64,000 bases of DNA from Nocardia anocheti (lineage in GTDB: Bacteria; Actinomycetota; Actinomycetes; Mycobacteriales; Mycobacteriaceae), in contig NZ_JAQQFV010000001.1 in assembly GCF_029675105.1 (NCBI RefSeq), positions 620,001 to 684,000 of the forward strand. The letters run 5' to 3'. The position numbers and the translations under genes were made by a program. This document shows, piece by piece, positions 49,957-58,193 of this stretch (position 1 is its first letter; each line of letters opens with the position of its first letter). The notes under the pieces were generated by a model. It was not told where the DNA came from. It did not search any database and worked only from the letters and a program-made list of their open reading frames with translations.

Positions 49957-52499
49957 GCGTCGTCGACAAGCCTTGGGCCACCGCCCATCTGGGCATCGAA
50001 CTCCACCACGGCGAGTCCTTCACCGCTGGCACCACACCCTCCGACGACGCCGATGGCGCGGTAGGCGGTGACGGGCTGCTGGGCGAGCTGACGATCGGTG
50101 GGCTGGTGGTGCCCGGTCTGCGGCGCAATCCGCGGCGGGCGCATCTGTTGGTGTCGACGGTGCTGGGTAAGCATCTGCCGACCGATCCTCGGGTCGTGAT
50201 CGGGGCGGGGGAGCGGCTGGCGGATCTGGTGCGCGAGAAGCTCTCCGAGCGTGCGCCGGTGGTGCTCGGGTTCGCCGAGACCGCGACCGGGCTGGGGCAC
50301 TGTGTGGCGGCGCGGCTCGAGGCCGACTGCTACCTGCACTCCACCCGCAGGCCCGAACCGCGCGCCACCACGCTGACCGGGTTCGAGGAGGGGCACTCGC
50401 ACGCCACCTCGCATCTGCTCCAGCCCGCGCCCGCGAGCATCTTCGTCAACGATCGCCCGCTGGTGCTCGTCGACGACGAGATCTCCACCGGTGACACCGC
50501 CATCGACGCCGTGCGCGCCCTGCACGCCTTCGCCCCCCGCGCGCACTACGTGCTCGCCTCCCTGGTCGATATGCGCACCCCCGCCGACCACGCCAAGTTC
50601 GAGGCAGTGGCCGCCGAACTGGGCGCCCGCATCGACACCGTCTGCCTGGCCGCGGGCCGCACCGAACTGCCCGACGGCCTGATCGAGACCGTCACCGCGC
50701 TGCCCGACCCACAGCTCAATCCGATTGCGGCCCAGCGCGGTTCCGCGCACCGCATCGACCTGACCTGGCCCGCCGAGGTTCCAGAGGGTGGCAGACACGG
50801 CACCCTGCGCGCCGATGTCGATGCCTTCGACCTCGCCCTGAAATCGGCCACCACCGAGCTCGGCGCGCGCCTGGACGCCGAGTTCCCCGGCCGCCCGGTG
50901 ATCGTGCTCGGCCACGAAGAACTCATGTACCTCCCGCTGCGCCTGGCCGCCGAGCTCGCCGCCGCAGGCACCCCCACCCGCTTCCAGACCACCACCCGCT
51001 CCCCGGCCTACGTCCTCGACGAACCCGGCTACCCCCTGCGCCGCGGCTTCCGCTTCACCGCCCCCGAGCCCGACCCCACCGCCGCCCGCTACCTCTACAA
51101 CGCCCAGTGGCCCGACACCACCGAGCCCCCGCTCCTCCTGTTCGTCCTCGACCCCCCCGCCGACACCCCCGAACTCACGGCCCCCGGCGGCCTGGTCGAC
51201 GTCCTCACCGCGTCCGGCGCCGACGTCCTCCTCGCGGTAATCCCCGGCGCCGACCCCCGCACACTCCACGCGGCCCGCGCCACACCGGACGAGAACGCCG
51301 AGCCGCCGGTGACCACCGAGCCCAGCGCCGGAACCGCTCCGACCTCCGCGCCCACCGCGTCTGCCACGAGGGCGCCGTTGCCGCGCGCCCTACACGGACC
51401 CGAATTCGGTTCCTACGCGGCCGAAGACGTGTCCTGGTTGCTCAAGGACCTGTCCGACGTCGACCTGGAAGCCGATGTGGCCGAACGGGAGCGGCGGATT
51501 CAGGCCGGGCTCGCGCATTACGCAGAGTCGCTGCCGGTCGAGTTCCAGCCGGATGCGGAGTATCGGGAGCTGTTCGATCGAGTGCTCGCCGAGAGCGCCG
51601 AGCGGCTGGCGCTGGCGGTGGCGACTCTCGCCGAACTCGTTGTCGCCGAACGTGGTACGGACATCGTCCTGGTTTCGCTGGCCAGGGCCGGAACCCCGGT
51701 CGGCGTGCTCATGCGTCGCTGGCTGACCAGTGGGATCGGCCGTCCGGCGCTGGATGTTCCGCACTACGCGGTGTCGATCGTGCGCGCGCGGGGGATCGAC
51801 GCGACCGCGCTCGATTACCTTGCCGAGCACCATGATCCGTCGTCGATCGTGTTCGTGGACGGATGGACCGGCAAGGGCGCCATCACCCGCGAACTCACCG
51901 AAGCGCTCGACGCCTATCACGCGGCGGGTGGCGCGCGCTTCGACGACGAGCTGGCCGTGCTGGCCGACCCGGGCAACTGCGTGCGCACCTACGGCACCCG
52001 TGACGATTTCCTCATCGCCTCGGCCTGCCTGAATTCGACTGTCTCCGGCCTGGTTTCGCGCACCGTGCTCAACGACACCCTGATCGGCCCCGGCGAGTTC
52101 CACGGTGCCAAGTTCTATCGCGAACTCGCGCACGCCGATGTCTCCAACCGGCTGATCGACGCCGTCACCGCCGCCTTCGGCACCATCCGAACGAAGGTGC
52201 CCGGCGCGGTCGCCGCCCTCCGGGCATCCGATCGCACTCCGGACTGGTCGGGGTGGGCGTCGGTGGAGCGGGTACGGGCCGAATATGGCATCAGCACAGT
52301 CAATTTCGTGAAGCCGGGGGTCGGTGAGACGACGCGGGTGCTGTTGCGCCGCGTACCGTGGCGGGTGCTGGTTCGGGACGCGGACGCGCCGGAGCACGCC
52401 CACATCCGCCTGCTCGCCGCGGCGCGCAATGTCCCGGTGGAAGTGGTACCCGACCTGGCCTACTCCTGCATGGGCCTGATCAAGGAGTTACCCCAGTGA
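49953..52499 (+). CDS. Fusion of PRTase-TRSP and StiP-PELOTA proteins (ter nucleoside-type pathway)
   Basis: One 848-residue protein covering two families usually encoded by neighbouring genes. Residues 1-270 form the first phosphoribosyltransferase domain (GFAETATGLGHCVAARLEA; PRPP-loop-like VLVDDEISTGDTAIDAVRAL near 172-190). Residues 285-435 form the TRSP-like domain (VIVLGHEELMYLPLRLAAEL). A Pro/Thr/Ala linker at about 445-475 (AEPPVTTEPSAGTAPTSAP) joins them. Residues 480-745 are the second PRTase, called StiP (VLVSLARAGTPVGVLMRRWL, with PRPP loop IVFVDGWTGKGAITREL near 630). Residues 755-846 are a PELOTA-type RNA-binding domain. The family is predicted to build a ribosylated metabolite. 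The reading frame is continuous across the linker. Confidence 0.9.
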   Translation: MSVVDKPWATAHLGIELHHGESFTAGTTPSDDADGAVGGDGLLGELTIGGLVVPGLRRNPRRAHLLVSTVLGKHLPTDPRVVIGAGERLADLVREKLSERAPVVLGFAETATGLGHCVAARLEADCYLHSTRRPEPRATTLTGFEEGHSHATSHLLQPAPASIFVNDRPLVLVDDEISTGDTAIDAVRALHAFAPRAHYVLASLVDMRTPADHAKFEAVAAELGARIDTVCLAAGRTELPDGLIETVTALPDPQLNPIAAQRGSAHRIDLTWPAEVPEGGRHGTLRADVDAFDLALKSATTELGARLDAEFPGRPVIVLGHEELMYLPLRLAAELAAAGTPTRFQTTTRSPAYVLDEPGYPLRRGFRFTAPEPDPTAARYLYNAQWPDTTEPPLLLFVLDPPADTPELTAPGGLVDVLTASGADVLLAVIPGADPRTLHAARATPDENAEPPVTTEPSAGTAPTSAPTASATRAPLPRALHGPEFGSYAAEDVSWLLKDLSDVDLEADVAERERRIQAGLAHYAESLPVEFQPDAEYRELFDRVLAESAERLALAVATLAELVVAERGTDIVLVSLARAGTPVGVLMRRWLTSGIGRPALDVPHYAVSIVRARGIDATALDYLAEHHDPSSIVFVDGWTGKGAITRELTEALDAYHAAGGARFDDELAVLADPGNCVRTYGTRDDFLIASACLNSTVSGLVSRTVLNDTLIGPGEFHGAKFYRELAHADVSNRLIDAVTAAFGTIRTKVPGAVAALRASDRTPDWSGWASVERVRAEYGISTVNFVKPGVGETTRVLLRRVPWRVLVRDADAPEHAHIRLLAAARNVPVEVVPDLAYSCMGLIKELPQ

Positions 52500-53347
52500 C
52501 CGGTACGGCACTGTTCGCCACTGATCTGGATCGCACGATGATCTTCTCGCGCAACGGCTTCGGCGGCGCGGAGATGGTCGAGAAGGAGTGCGTGGAGTAC
52601 TACCAGGGCGAGCCTCTGTCGTACATGACCACCGTCGCCGTGGACCGCCTGCGCGCGCTGGCCGCCGTGGCGCCGGTGGTCCCCACGACCACCCGCACGA
52701 TCGAGCAGTTCCAGCGGATCGCCCTGCCGGGCGCCCCTTGGCGCTACGCGATCACCAGCAATGGCGGCAATATTCTGGTCGACGGCATCCCGGACCCGGC
52801 CTGGCGTCTGGGCATCGACGACCAGGTGCGGGCCTCGGGCGCCACCCTCGCCGAGGTGGGTGCCGAGTTACGCGCGCGCATCGACGACTCCTGGGTCACC
52901 AAGTATCGCGAGGCCGACGAGCTGTTCTGCTACCTGGTGGTTCGGATCGACGCGGTGCCCGCCGGGTTCCTGGCCGAGTGGGACGCCTGGTGCCGCGCGC
53001 ACGGCTGGTCGGCCTCGCAGCAGGGGCGCAAGGTCTACACCATGCCCGATGCGGTCTGTAAGAGTCTGGCCGTCACCGAGGTTCGCCGTCGGCTGGTCGA
53101 CGGGGGCGAATTGACCATGGACGCACCGCTTTTCACCGCAGGAGACGGTGCCCTCGACGCGCCGATGCTCGAGATCGCCGACGCCGCGATCCGCCCCCGC
53201 CACGGCGAGCTCGAGGAGCTGGGCTTCACCGCGCCCGCACTCACGGTCACCGAGACCGCGGGCATCCTGGCCGGGGTGGAGATCCTCGACTGGTTCCACG
53301 CCGCGGCCGAGCGGGCCGCGCTGCCGGTGGTGGGCGACCCCGTCTGA
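52496..53347 (+). CDS. HAD-superfamily phosphatase of the ter set
   Basis: A 283-residue HAD protein. Motif I is ATDLDRTMIFS (Asp10, Asp12), motif II lies near PTTTRTIEQF, the lysine is in the KVYTMPDAVCKSLAV region, and motif IV is FTAGDGALDAPML. The GTG start overlaps the stop of the fusion gene (GTGA), so translation is coupled. HAD enzymes in Ter operons probably remove a phosphate from the product of the PRTase step. The gene ends at a hairpin. Confidence 0.92.
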   Translation: MTGTALFATDLDRTMIFSRNGFGGAEMVEKECVEYYQGEPLSYMTTVAVDRLRALAAVAPVVPTTTRTIEQFQRIALPGAPWRYAITSNGGNILVDGIPDPAWRLGIDDQVRASGATLAEVGAELRARIDDSWVTKYREADELFCYLVVRIDAVPAGFLAEWDAWCRAHGWSASQQGRKVYTMPDAVCKSLAVTEVRRRLVDGGELTMDAPLFTAGDGALDAPMLEIADAAIRPRHGELEELGFTAPALTVTETAGILAGVEILDWFHAAAERAALPVVGDPV

Positions 53348-53354
53348 CCCCGCG

Positions 53355-53385
53355 GCGCGGGGTGCGGGCGTGCCTCACCCCGCGC
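53355..53385. terminator. Bidirectional hairpin after the HAD gene
   Basis: GCGCGGGGTG (53355-53364) and CACCCCGCGC (53376-53385) form a perfect 10-bp stem with an 11-base loop. It lies between the HAD gene and the converging mycolyltransferase-like gene. Confidence 0.7.
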
Positions 53386-53396
53386 TCCGCCTGGGT

Positions 53397-54446
53397 TCAG
53401 CCCTGGGGGAACAGCCCCGCCGCCAGCACCGGCCACGATGCCTTGAAGTCGTCCTGCCAGTACCCCCACGAGTGGGTGCCGCTGTCCCGGAACACGAAGG
53501 TGCCGGGGATGCCGAGCTGGTCGAGCCGGGCCCGCAGGTTCTGCGCGGACAGCCACACCGCGCCCTCGATCAGCGCGCCCAGCGCGACGGTCTTGGGCGT
53601 GTCGGCGGGCTTCTCCATCCGGAACGGCCCGCCCGGCTGGTCGTGGATGCCGGGAATGCCATTGCCCGTCGACACGAAAAGGTGTGTGCCGCGTAGCTTC
53701 TCGGCGTTGACGAGCGGATCGTTGGCGGCCCAGCCGGGTCCGTCGAGCGGGCCCCACATATTGCGCACATCGCCGCCGCCGTAGGTCTCCACGGTCATCT
53801 TCACCGCCTGCCGTCCGGCGGGATCGCTGACCTGGGTGAGCCCGCTGTAGACCGCCGCGCTGCGGAACAGTCCGGGATGCGCGATGGCCAGATTCAGCAC
53901 CGGCACCCCCGACATCGACAGTCCGGCAATGGCATTGACGCCATTGGTGCCCAGCGCGGCATCGATCAGCGGGGGCAGTTCCGCGCCGATGTAGGTCTGC
54001 CACTTGTTCACCCCGAGCACGGGATCGGGCCGCTCCCAGTCGGTGTAGAAGCTCCACGCGCCGCCGATGATCTGCACGACATTGACGTCCTTGTCGGCCA
54101 GGAAGTCGAGCGCGTCGGTGCGCAACTGCCAGGACGCGCGGTCCATTCCGCCACCCGCGCCGTTGAGCAGATACAGCGCGGGCTTGGGCGCGCTGGTGTC
54201 GGCGGGGCGCTGGATGTCGACCGGGAAGGTCTTGTCCATGGCCGCGGAGTGCACGTACAGCCGCAGGTGCCGGGCGTCGGTGACCTCCATCTTCTCGATG
54301 TAGGACCCGTTGGGCGCGGTGGCGGCGGTGATGTTGACGCCGGGCGCGGTGGCCGGGGCCGCGGACGCGGTGGTCCCGGTGACGAACGACGCGGTGACGG
54401 CGCACAGCGCGGCCGCCACGATCCGTCGGATGCTGCGACGCTGCAC
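53397..54446 (-). CDS. Secreted mycolyltransferase/antigen-85-type esterase
   Basis: A 349-residue protein. A signal peptide (residues 1-30, RRIVAAALCAVTASFVTGT) is followed by an alpha/beta fold with nucleophile Ser177 in AIAGLSMSG, WSFYTDWERPDPVLGVNKWQ near the active site, and the catalytic His in DSGTHSWGYWQDDFK. These match the antigen 85 and Corynebacteriales trehalose mycolyltransferases that attach mycolic acids to trehalose or arabinogalactan. The GTG at 54446 has GAGGAG eight bases upstream. It interrupts the ter region functionally, being an envelope gene placed between the HAD gene and the AIM24 cluster. Confidence 0.9.
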   Translation of the reverse strand: MQRRSIRRIVAAALCAVTASFVTGTTASAAPATAPGVNITAATAPNGSYIEKMEVTDARHLRLYVHSAAMDKTFPVDIQRPADTSAPKPALYLLNGAGGGMDRASWQLRTDALDFLADKDVNVVQIIGGAWSFYTDWERPDPVLGVNKWQTYIGAELPPLIDAALGTNGVNAIAGLSMSGVPVLNLAIAHPGLFRSAAVYSGLTQVSDPAGRQAVKMTVETYGGGDVRNMWGPLDGPGWAANDPLVNAEKLRGTHLFVSTGNGIPGIHDQPGGPFRMEKPADTPKTVALGALIEGAVWLSAQNLRARLDQLGIPGTFVFRDSGTHSWGYWQDDFKASWPVLAAGLFPQG

Positions 54447-54555
54447 TGCGCCCACTCCTCTGATCGAACTCTCACCGGCGTGGTCCTCCCGGCGGAGCTC
54501 ACGGTAGCGGTCCCCCCACCGCCTCCGTCAGATTTTGGCCCGTTCTCGTTTCAGA

Positions 54556-55320
54556 TCAGTAGTGCTGCTGCTGAGAGGCCAGCTGCTGACTCACCAGACC
54601 GTGGATGCGCTGCAGACCGCCCACGCTGATCCCGCTCTGCAACTGGCCCTCGATCGTGCGGACCAGCGCGTTGTCGCTCATGATCTTCTCGGTCGACTGG
54701 ATCAGTACCGTCCCCGCGCCGGTGAAGTCGAACTGCCGTTCCTCACCGGAGTTGGCGCCCATCCTGGCCGCGCCCGCCGCCAGGAACCCGCTGATCCAGC
54801 CCTGGTCGTAGTGGTGACTGGGCGACGGGCAGTCGGCCCAGCCGACCAGCGACTCCGGGTCCACCCGCAGCGGCGGCTCGGCGAAGATCACCGGGCCGTT
54901 GGAGGAGGCCAGGAACTTGCCGGTGCCGATCAGGGTGAGGAAGCCGGGCACGATCGACTGCTTGAGCGCCAGGCCGGGCTCGAAGGCGAGCAGGTTGGCG
55001 GCGCGGATGGTGAGGTTGCCGTCCTCGAGGTCGAAGGAATTGATGTCGTAGCCGCGGTCACCGATGATCAGCTTGCCGTGGCCCTCGGCCACCACGTAGT
55101 CGCCGGTGAACAACGGCGCGGAGAACTGGCTGCTCACCATGTGCATGAGATGGCCTTGCAGGCCGTGCGAGAGCAGCTGGAACTGGATCTGGCCGTAGTA
55201 GGCGATCATGGCGCCCTTGCGCATGAACCACGGGCCGGTCAGGTCGATGCAGTAGGCGTAGTCGTTGCCCGGGATGTTGTCGCTGGCACCGAGATTCATC
55301 GGGGACAGGATTTGGCTCAT
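54556..55320 (-). CDS. AIM24-family protein 3 (last of the tandem cluster)
   Basis: A 254-residue AIM24/DUF124 protein with GPWFMRKGAMIAYYGQIQFQ, GDYVVAEGHGKLIIGDRGYD and FDFTGAGTVLIQSTEKIMSD, the beta-helical double-psi-like core. It is related to the other two copies but is the most divergent. It starts 4 bp after the previous gene's stop. AIM24 proteins are linked to Ter stress systems in bacteria and to mitochondrial membranes in yeast. A scaffolding or membrane-associated role is likely; no enzymatic motif is present. Confidence 0.9.
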   Translation of the reverse strand: MSQILSPMNLGASDNIPGNDYAYCIDLTGPWFMRKGAMIAYYGQIQFQLLSHGLQGHLMHMVSSQFSAPLFTGDYVVAEGHGKLIIGDRGYDINSFDLEDGNLTIRAANLLAFEPGLALKQSIVPGFLTLIGTGKFLASSNGPVIFAEPPLRVDPESLVGWADCPSPSHHYDQGWISGFLAAGAARMGANSGEERQFDFTGAGTVLIQSTEKIMSDNALVRTIEGQLQSGISVGGLQRIHGLVSQQLASQQQHY

Positions 55321-55324
55321 CGGT

Positions 55325-56023
55325 TCACAACTTCTCTTCGGAGGCCTGCACGTACACCACACCTTGGCCGTGGCAATGCAGCTGCATCGCCTCGCCCGCG
55401 CCGCGACCCACCGCGTCGCGCCAGCTCATGGCGGCCTTGAGCTCGGTCTGCACATTGCCGTAGGCGGCGACGAACGCCTGCGGGTCGACGACCACCGGAT
55501 TCGGCCCGCCCACCTGCAATTCCAGGAAGCCACCGTGGGCCAGCAGCACGGCCGCGCCGTGGCCGCTGAGCTGGGTGGTGAACATGCCCTGCCCGGTCGC
55601 CACGCCAGCGGCGGCGCCGCGCAGCGCGCCCATCAGGCCACCACCGCCCCCGCCGCCACCGGAACTGGCCACCGAGACCACCGAGGCCTGCAACCCGGCG
55701 GTGTTGGCCAGCAGCCGCGAGGCTTCCGCCCGCAGCACCGCGCCCGGCTGCATTTGCACCACGTGTACCTCGAGCCCGGCGAAACCGTAATGGACGACGC
55801 CGTTTCCGCGTGCCAGCATGGTGCGCTCGTGCTCACCGGCCATCATGGCCCCGGCCATCCGCATCAGCCCGCCGCCGCCCATGCCAGGGCCAGCGCCCGG
55901 GATCTGGTGCGGCGCGAACGCGACCTGACCGGTGTAGAACAGCATCGCGCCGGTGCGCGCGACCACGCCGCCCGCCTGCCCGACGTCGACCTTGACGACC
56001 TTGCCGTTGACCTTCTCGAACAT
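55325..56023 (-). CDS. AIM24-family protein 2
   Basis: A 232-residue AIM24/DUF124 protein. It contains GAMLFYTGQVAFAPHQIPGA, GQGMFTTQLSGHGAAVLLAH and GEAMQLHCHGQGVVYVQASE. A Met/Gly-rich loop and a poly-Gly run (SSGGGGGGGGLMGAL) interrupt the domain, which may be a flexible insertion. It is the middle gene of three, with 7 bp between it and the previous gene and 4 bp to the next, so a polycistronic mRNA is clear. Confidence 0.9.
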   Translation of the reverse strand: MFEKVNGKVVKVDVGQAGGVVARTGAMLFYTGQVAFAPHQIPGAGPGMGGGGLMRMAGAMMAGEHERTMLARGNGVVHYGFAGLEVHVVQMQPGAVLRAEASRLLANTAGLQASVVSVASSGGGGGGGGLMGALRGAAAGVATGQGMFTTQLSGHGAAVLLAHGGFLELQVGGPNPVVVDPQAFVAAYGNVQTELKAAMSWRDAVGRGAGEAMQLHCHGQGVVYVQASEEKL

Positions 56024-56030
56024 CGCCCGT

Positions 56031-56654
56031 CTACCGTTCCGCCGGTTGGATCAGCACCACGCCCTGGCCGTCCCACCGCAGGGAGAACGCCTCACCCGCG
56101 TCCTGACCGACCACCGTCCGCCAGGACACGTCGGTGACGAAGGACTGGTTGAGATTGCCGCGCGCCGCGACGAACGCGTCGGGGTCCACGATCAGCGGAT
56201 ACTGCGGCGAGACCTCGAGATGGATCAGCGGACCACCGGCCGACAGCAGCGCCACCTGGCCCTGCCCGGACACCGTGGTGGTGAACAACCCGTTGCCCGA
56301 GGACATCCCGCCCACTCCGGCGAAGCGCACGTCGGTGCGCAGATTGCCCGCGAAGGCGAGCAGCTGCTGCGACTCCACCTGCAAGGTCTCGTTGTTGAGG
56401 TTCACCACGGTGACGTTCTGGCCGTTGACGGCGAAGAACACCCGGCCGTTGCCCGCGCACTCCATCAGCGACAGCTTCTCGCCGGTGGCGCGGCGCTTGA
56501 GCCCGGCGAGCACGCCCTCACCGCCGCCGAACCCGGCCGATTTGAACTGGACATTGCCTTCGTAGGCCACCATCGAGCCAGCGATCGCGCGGATGCTCGT
56601 CCCCGCGAGATGCGCCTCGATCACCTTCTTCGACTGTTCGAACAATTGCGCCAT
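56031..56654 (-). CDS. AIM24-family protein 1 (first of the tandem cluster)
   Basis: A 207-residue AIM24/DUF124 protein, the most canonical copy: RAIAGSMVAYEGNVQFKSAG, GNGLFTTTVSGQGQVALLSA and GEAFSLRWDGQGVVLIQPAE. It opens the three-gene operon and is divergent from the TerD gene at 56826 across 171 bp. TAGGGT on the minus strand (56698-56693) could be its -10. The shared promoter region suggests co-regulation with the TerD arm. Confidence 0.9.
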   Translation of the reverse strand: MAQLFEQSKKVIEAHLAGTSIRAIAGSMVAYEGNVQFKSAGFGGGEGVLAGLKRRATGEKLSLMECAGNGRVFFAVNGQNVTVVNLNNETLQVESQQLLAFAGNLRTDVRFAGVGGMSSGNGLFTTTVSGQGQVALLSAGGPLIHLEVSPQYPLIVDPDAFVAARGNLNQSFVTDVSWRTVVGQDAGEAFSLRWDGQGVVLIQPAER

Positions 56655-56825
56655 GACCGGCCCTGATGCCCCTTCTCCGCTAGTGCGAGGTCACCCTAAC
56701 CGATTCGGCGGAAACCCGCGCCTGCCCGGAGCGCGGACGCCACCGGCCGGTTTCTCGTAGAGTGACTACAAGACCACCGGCAAGCAATAACGACAAGCAG
56801 CAATTATCGACAAGAAGGGTCGAAC

Positions 56826-58187
56826 TTGTCCGCAACACTCGCCAAGGGCCAGAACGGACCACTGGCCGTCAGTGACGTCGTGATCTCGCTCCAGCTCACG
56901 GCACCGGCCGATCTGTCCGCACTTCTCGTCACCGAGCAGGGCAAGGTCAGGACCGACGCAGATTTCGTGTTCTACAACCAGCCCAGCGGGCCGGGTGTCG
57001 ATCTGCGCCCGGGTCCGGCGGGTCAGCCCGCCTCCCTGGCGGTTTCGCTGCCCTCGGTGCCCGCCGACATCGATCAGATCCGCGCCGTCATCACCCTCGA
57101 CGACGCCAACAGCAACTTCGGCCGCTCCGCGCCGCCCACGGCGATCGTCTCCGACGCCGCCGGAAACCAGTTGTTCGAGTACCGGATCGAGGGGCTCAAC
57201 TCCGAGTCGATCGTCATCGCGCTCGAGCTCTACCGTCGTCAGGGCAGCTGGAAGGTGCGCGCGGTCGGTCAGGGCTACGCCGGGGGATTCGCCGCGCTGG
57301 TCACCGATCACGGTGTGCAGGTGGACGATTCGCCCGCGCCCGCCGCCGCGCAGCCGGTCGCGCCGCCGCCTCCGCCGCAGGCGCCGCCCGCCTACCCGGC
57401 CCAGTCGGCGCCGAGCTACCCGCAGCAGGCCGCGCCCGCCTACGCGCCGCCCGGTGGTGGATACCCGCCGCCCGCGCCGCCGCAGCAGCCGCCCACCGGT
57501 GGTGGTTACCCGCCGCCGCCCGGTGCCGGATACCCGCCGCCCACCCAGGCCGCGCCGCCGCCCCCGCCGCAGCAGCCCTCCGGGGAGGTCAGCCTGAGCA
57601 AGAACGGGCCGGTCAGCCTGCAGAAGGGGCAGCGGGTCACGCTGCGCAAGGAGGGCGGCGCCGCGCTGACCTTCGTCAAGATGGGCCTCGGTTGGGACCC
57701 GGTGCAGACGCGCGGGATGTTCGGCAACCGCACCGTCGACATCGATCTCGACGCCTCGGTCTGCCTGTTCGCCGACAACAACCTCGTCGACGTGGCCTAC
57801 TACGGCCAGCTCTCATCCAAGGACGGTTCGGTGCGCCACCAGGGCGACAACCTCACCGGCGAGGGCGACGGCGACGACGAGATGATCCTGGTCGACCTGA
57901 CCCGCATCCCGGCGCACATCTCCACGCTGCTGTTCATCGTCACCTCCTACAAGGGTCACACCTTCGAGCAGGTGCAGAACGCCTTCTGCCGCCTGATCGA
58001 CGGCGCCAACAACGGTGAGCTGGCCCGCTACACCCTCGCGGGCGGCATGCCGTTCACCGCGATGGCGATGGCCAAGGTGTACCGGGTGGGCGGGGACTGG
58101 AAGATGCAGGCGCTCGGCGAGGGCTTCCAGGCCAAGCACCCCGGCGAGGCCGTCCCGCAGCTCGGCCGGTTCCTGGGCGGGAACTGA
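56826..58187 (+). CDS. Two-domain TerD-family protein with Pro-rich linker
   Basis: A 453-residue protein starting with TTG (MSATLAKGQNGPLAVSDVVI), preceded by AAGAAGGG. The N-terminal TerD-like domain (1-165) lacks the Ca motif. An unusually long Pro/Tyr/Gly linker (about 170-255, with repeats such as PPPGAGYPPP) leads to the C-terminal Ca-binding TerD domain (HQGDNLTGEGDGDDEMI). It is the paralogue of the gene at 35209. The next gene starts 6 bp later. The AT-rich leader (56780-56820) has repeated CAAG-containing words. Confidence 0.94.
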   Translation: MSATLAKGQNGPLAVSDVVISLQLTAPADLSALLVTEQGKVRTDADFVFYNQPSGPGVDLRPGPAGQPASLAVSLPSVPADIDQIRAVITLDDANSNFGRSAPPTAIVSDAAGNQLFEYRIEGLNSESIVIALELYRRQGSWKVRAVGQGYAGGFAALVTDHGVQVDDSPAPAAAQPVAPPPPPQAPPAYPAQSAPSYPQQAAPAYAPPGGGYPPPAPPQQPPTGGGYPPPPGAGYPPPTQAAPPPPPQQPSGEVSLSKNGPVSLQKGQRVTLRKEGGAALTFVKMGLGWDPVQTRGMFGNRTVDIDLDASVCLFADNNLVDVAYYGQLSSKDGSVRHQGDNLTGEGDGDDEMILVDLTRIPAHISTLLFIVTSYKGHTFEQVQNAFCRLIDGANNGELARYTLAGGMPFTAMAMAKVYRVGGDWKMQALGEGFQAKHPGEAVPQLGRFLGGN

Positions 58188-58193
58188 ACGATC

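Noticed and set aside
53397..54446. Mycolyltransferase-like esterase as part of the ter pathway
   Set aside because: It lies inside the ter region, but it is a secreted envelope enzyme on the opposite strand, separated by a bidirectional hairpin; co-location is probably incidental.
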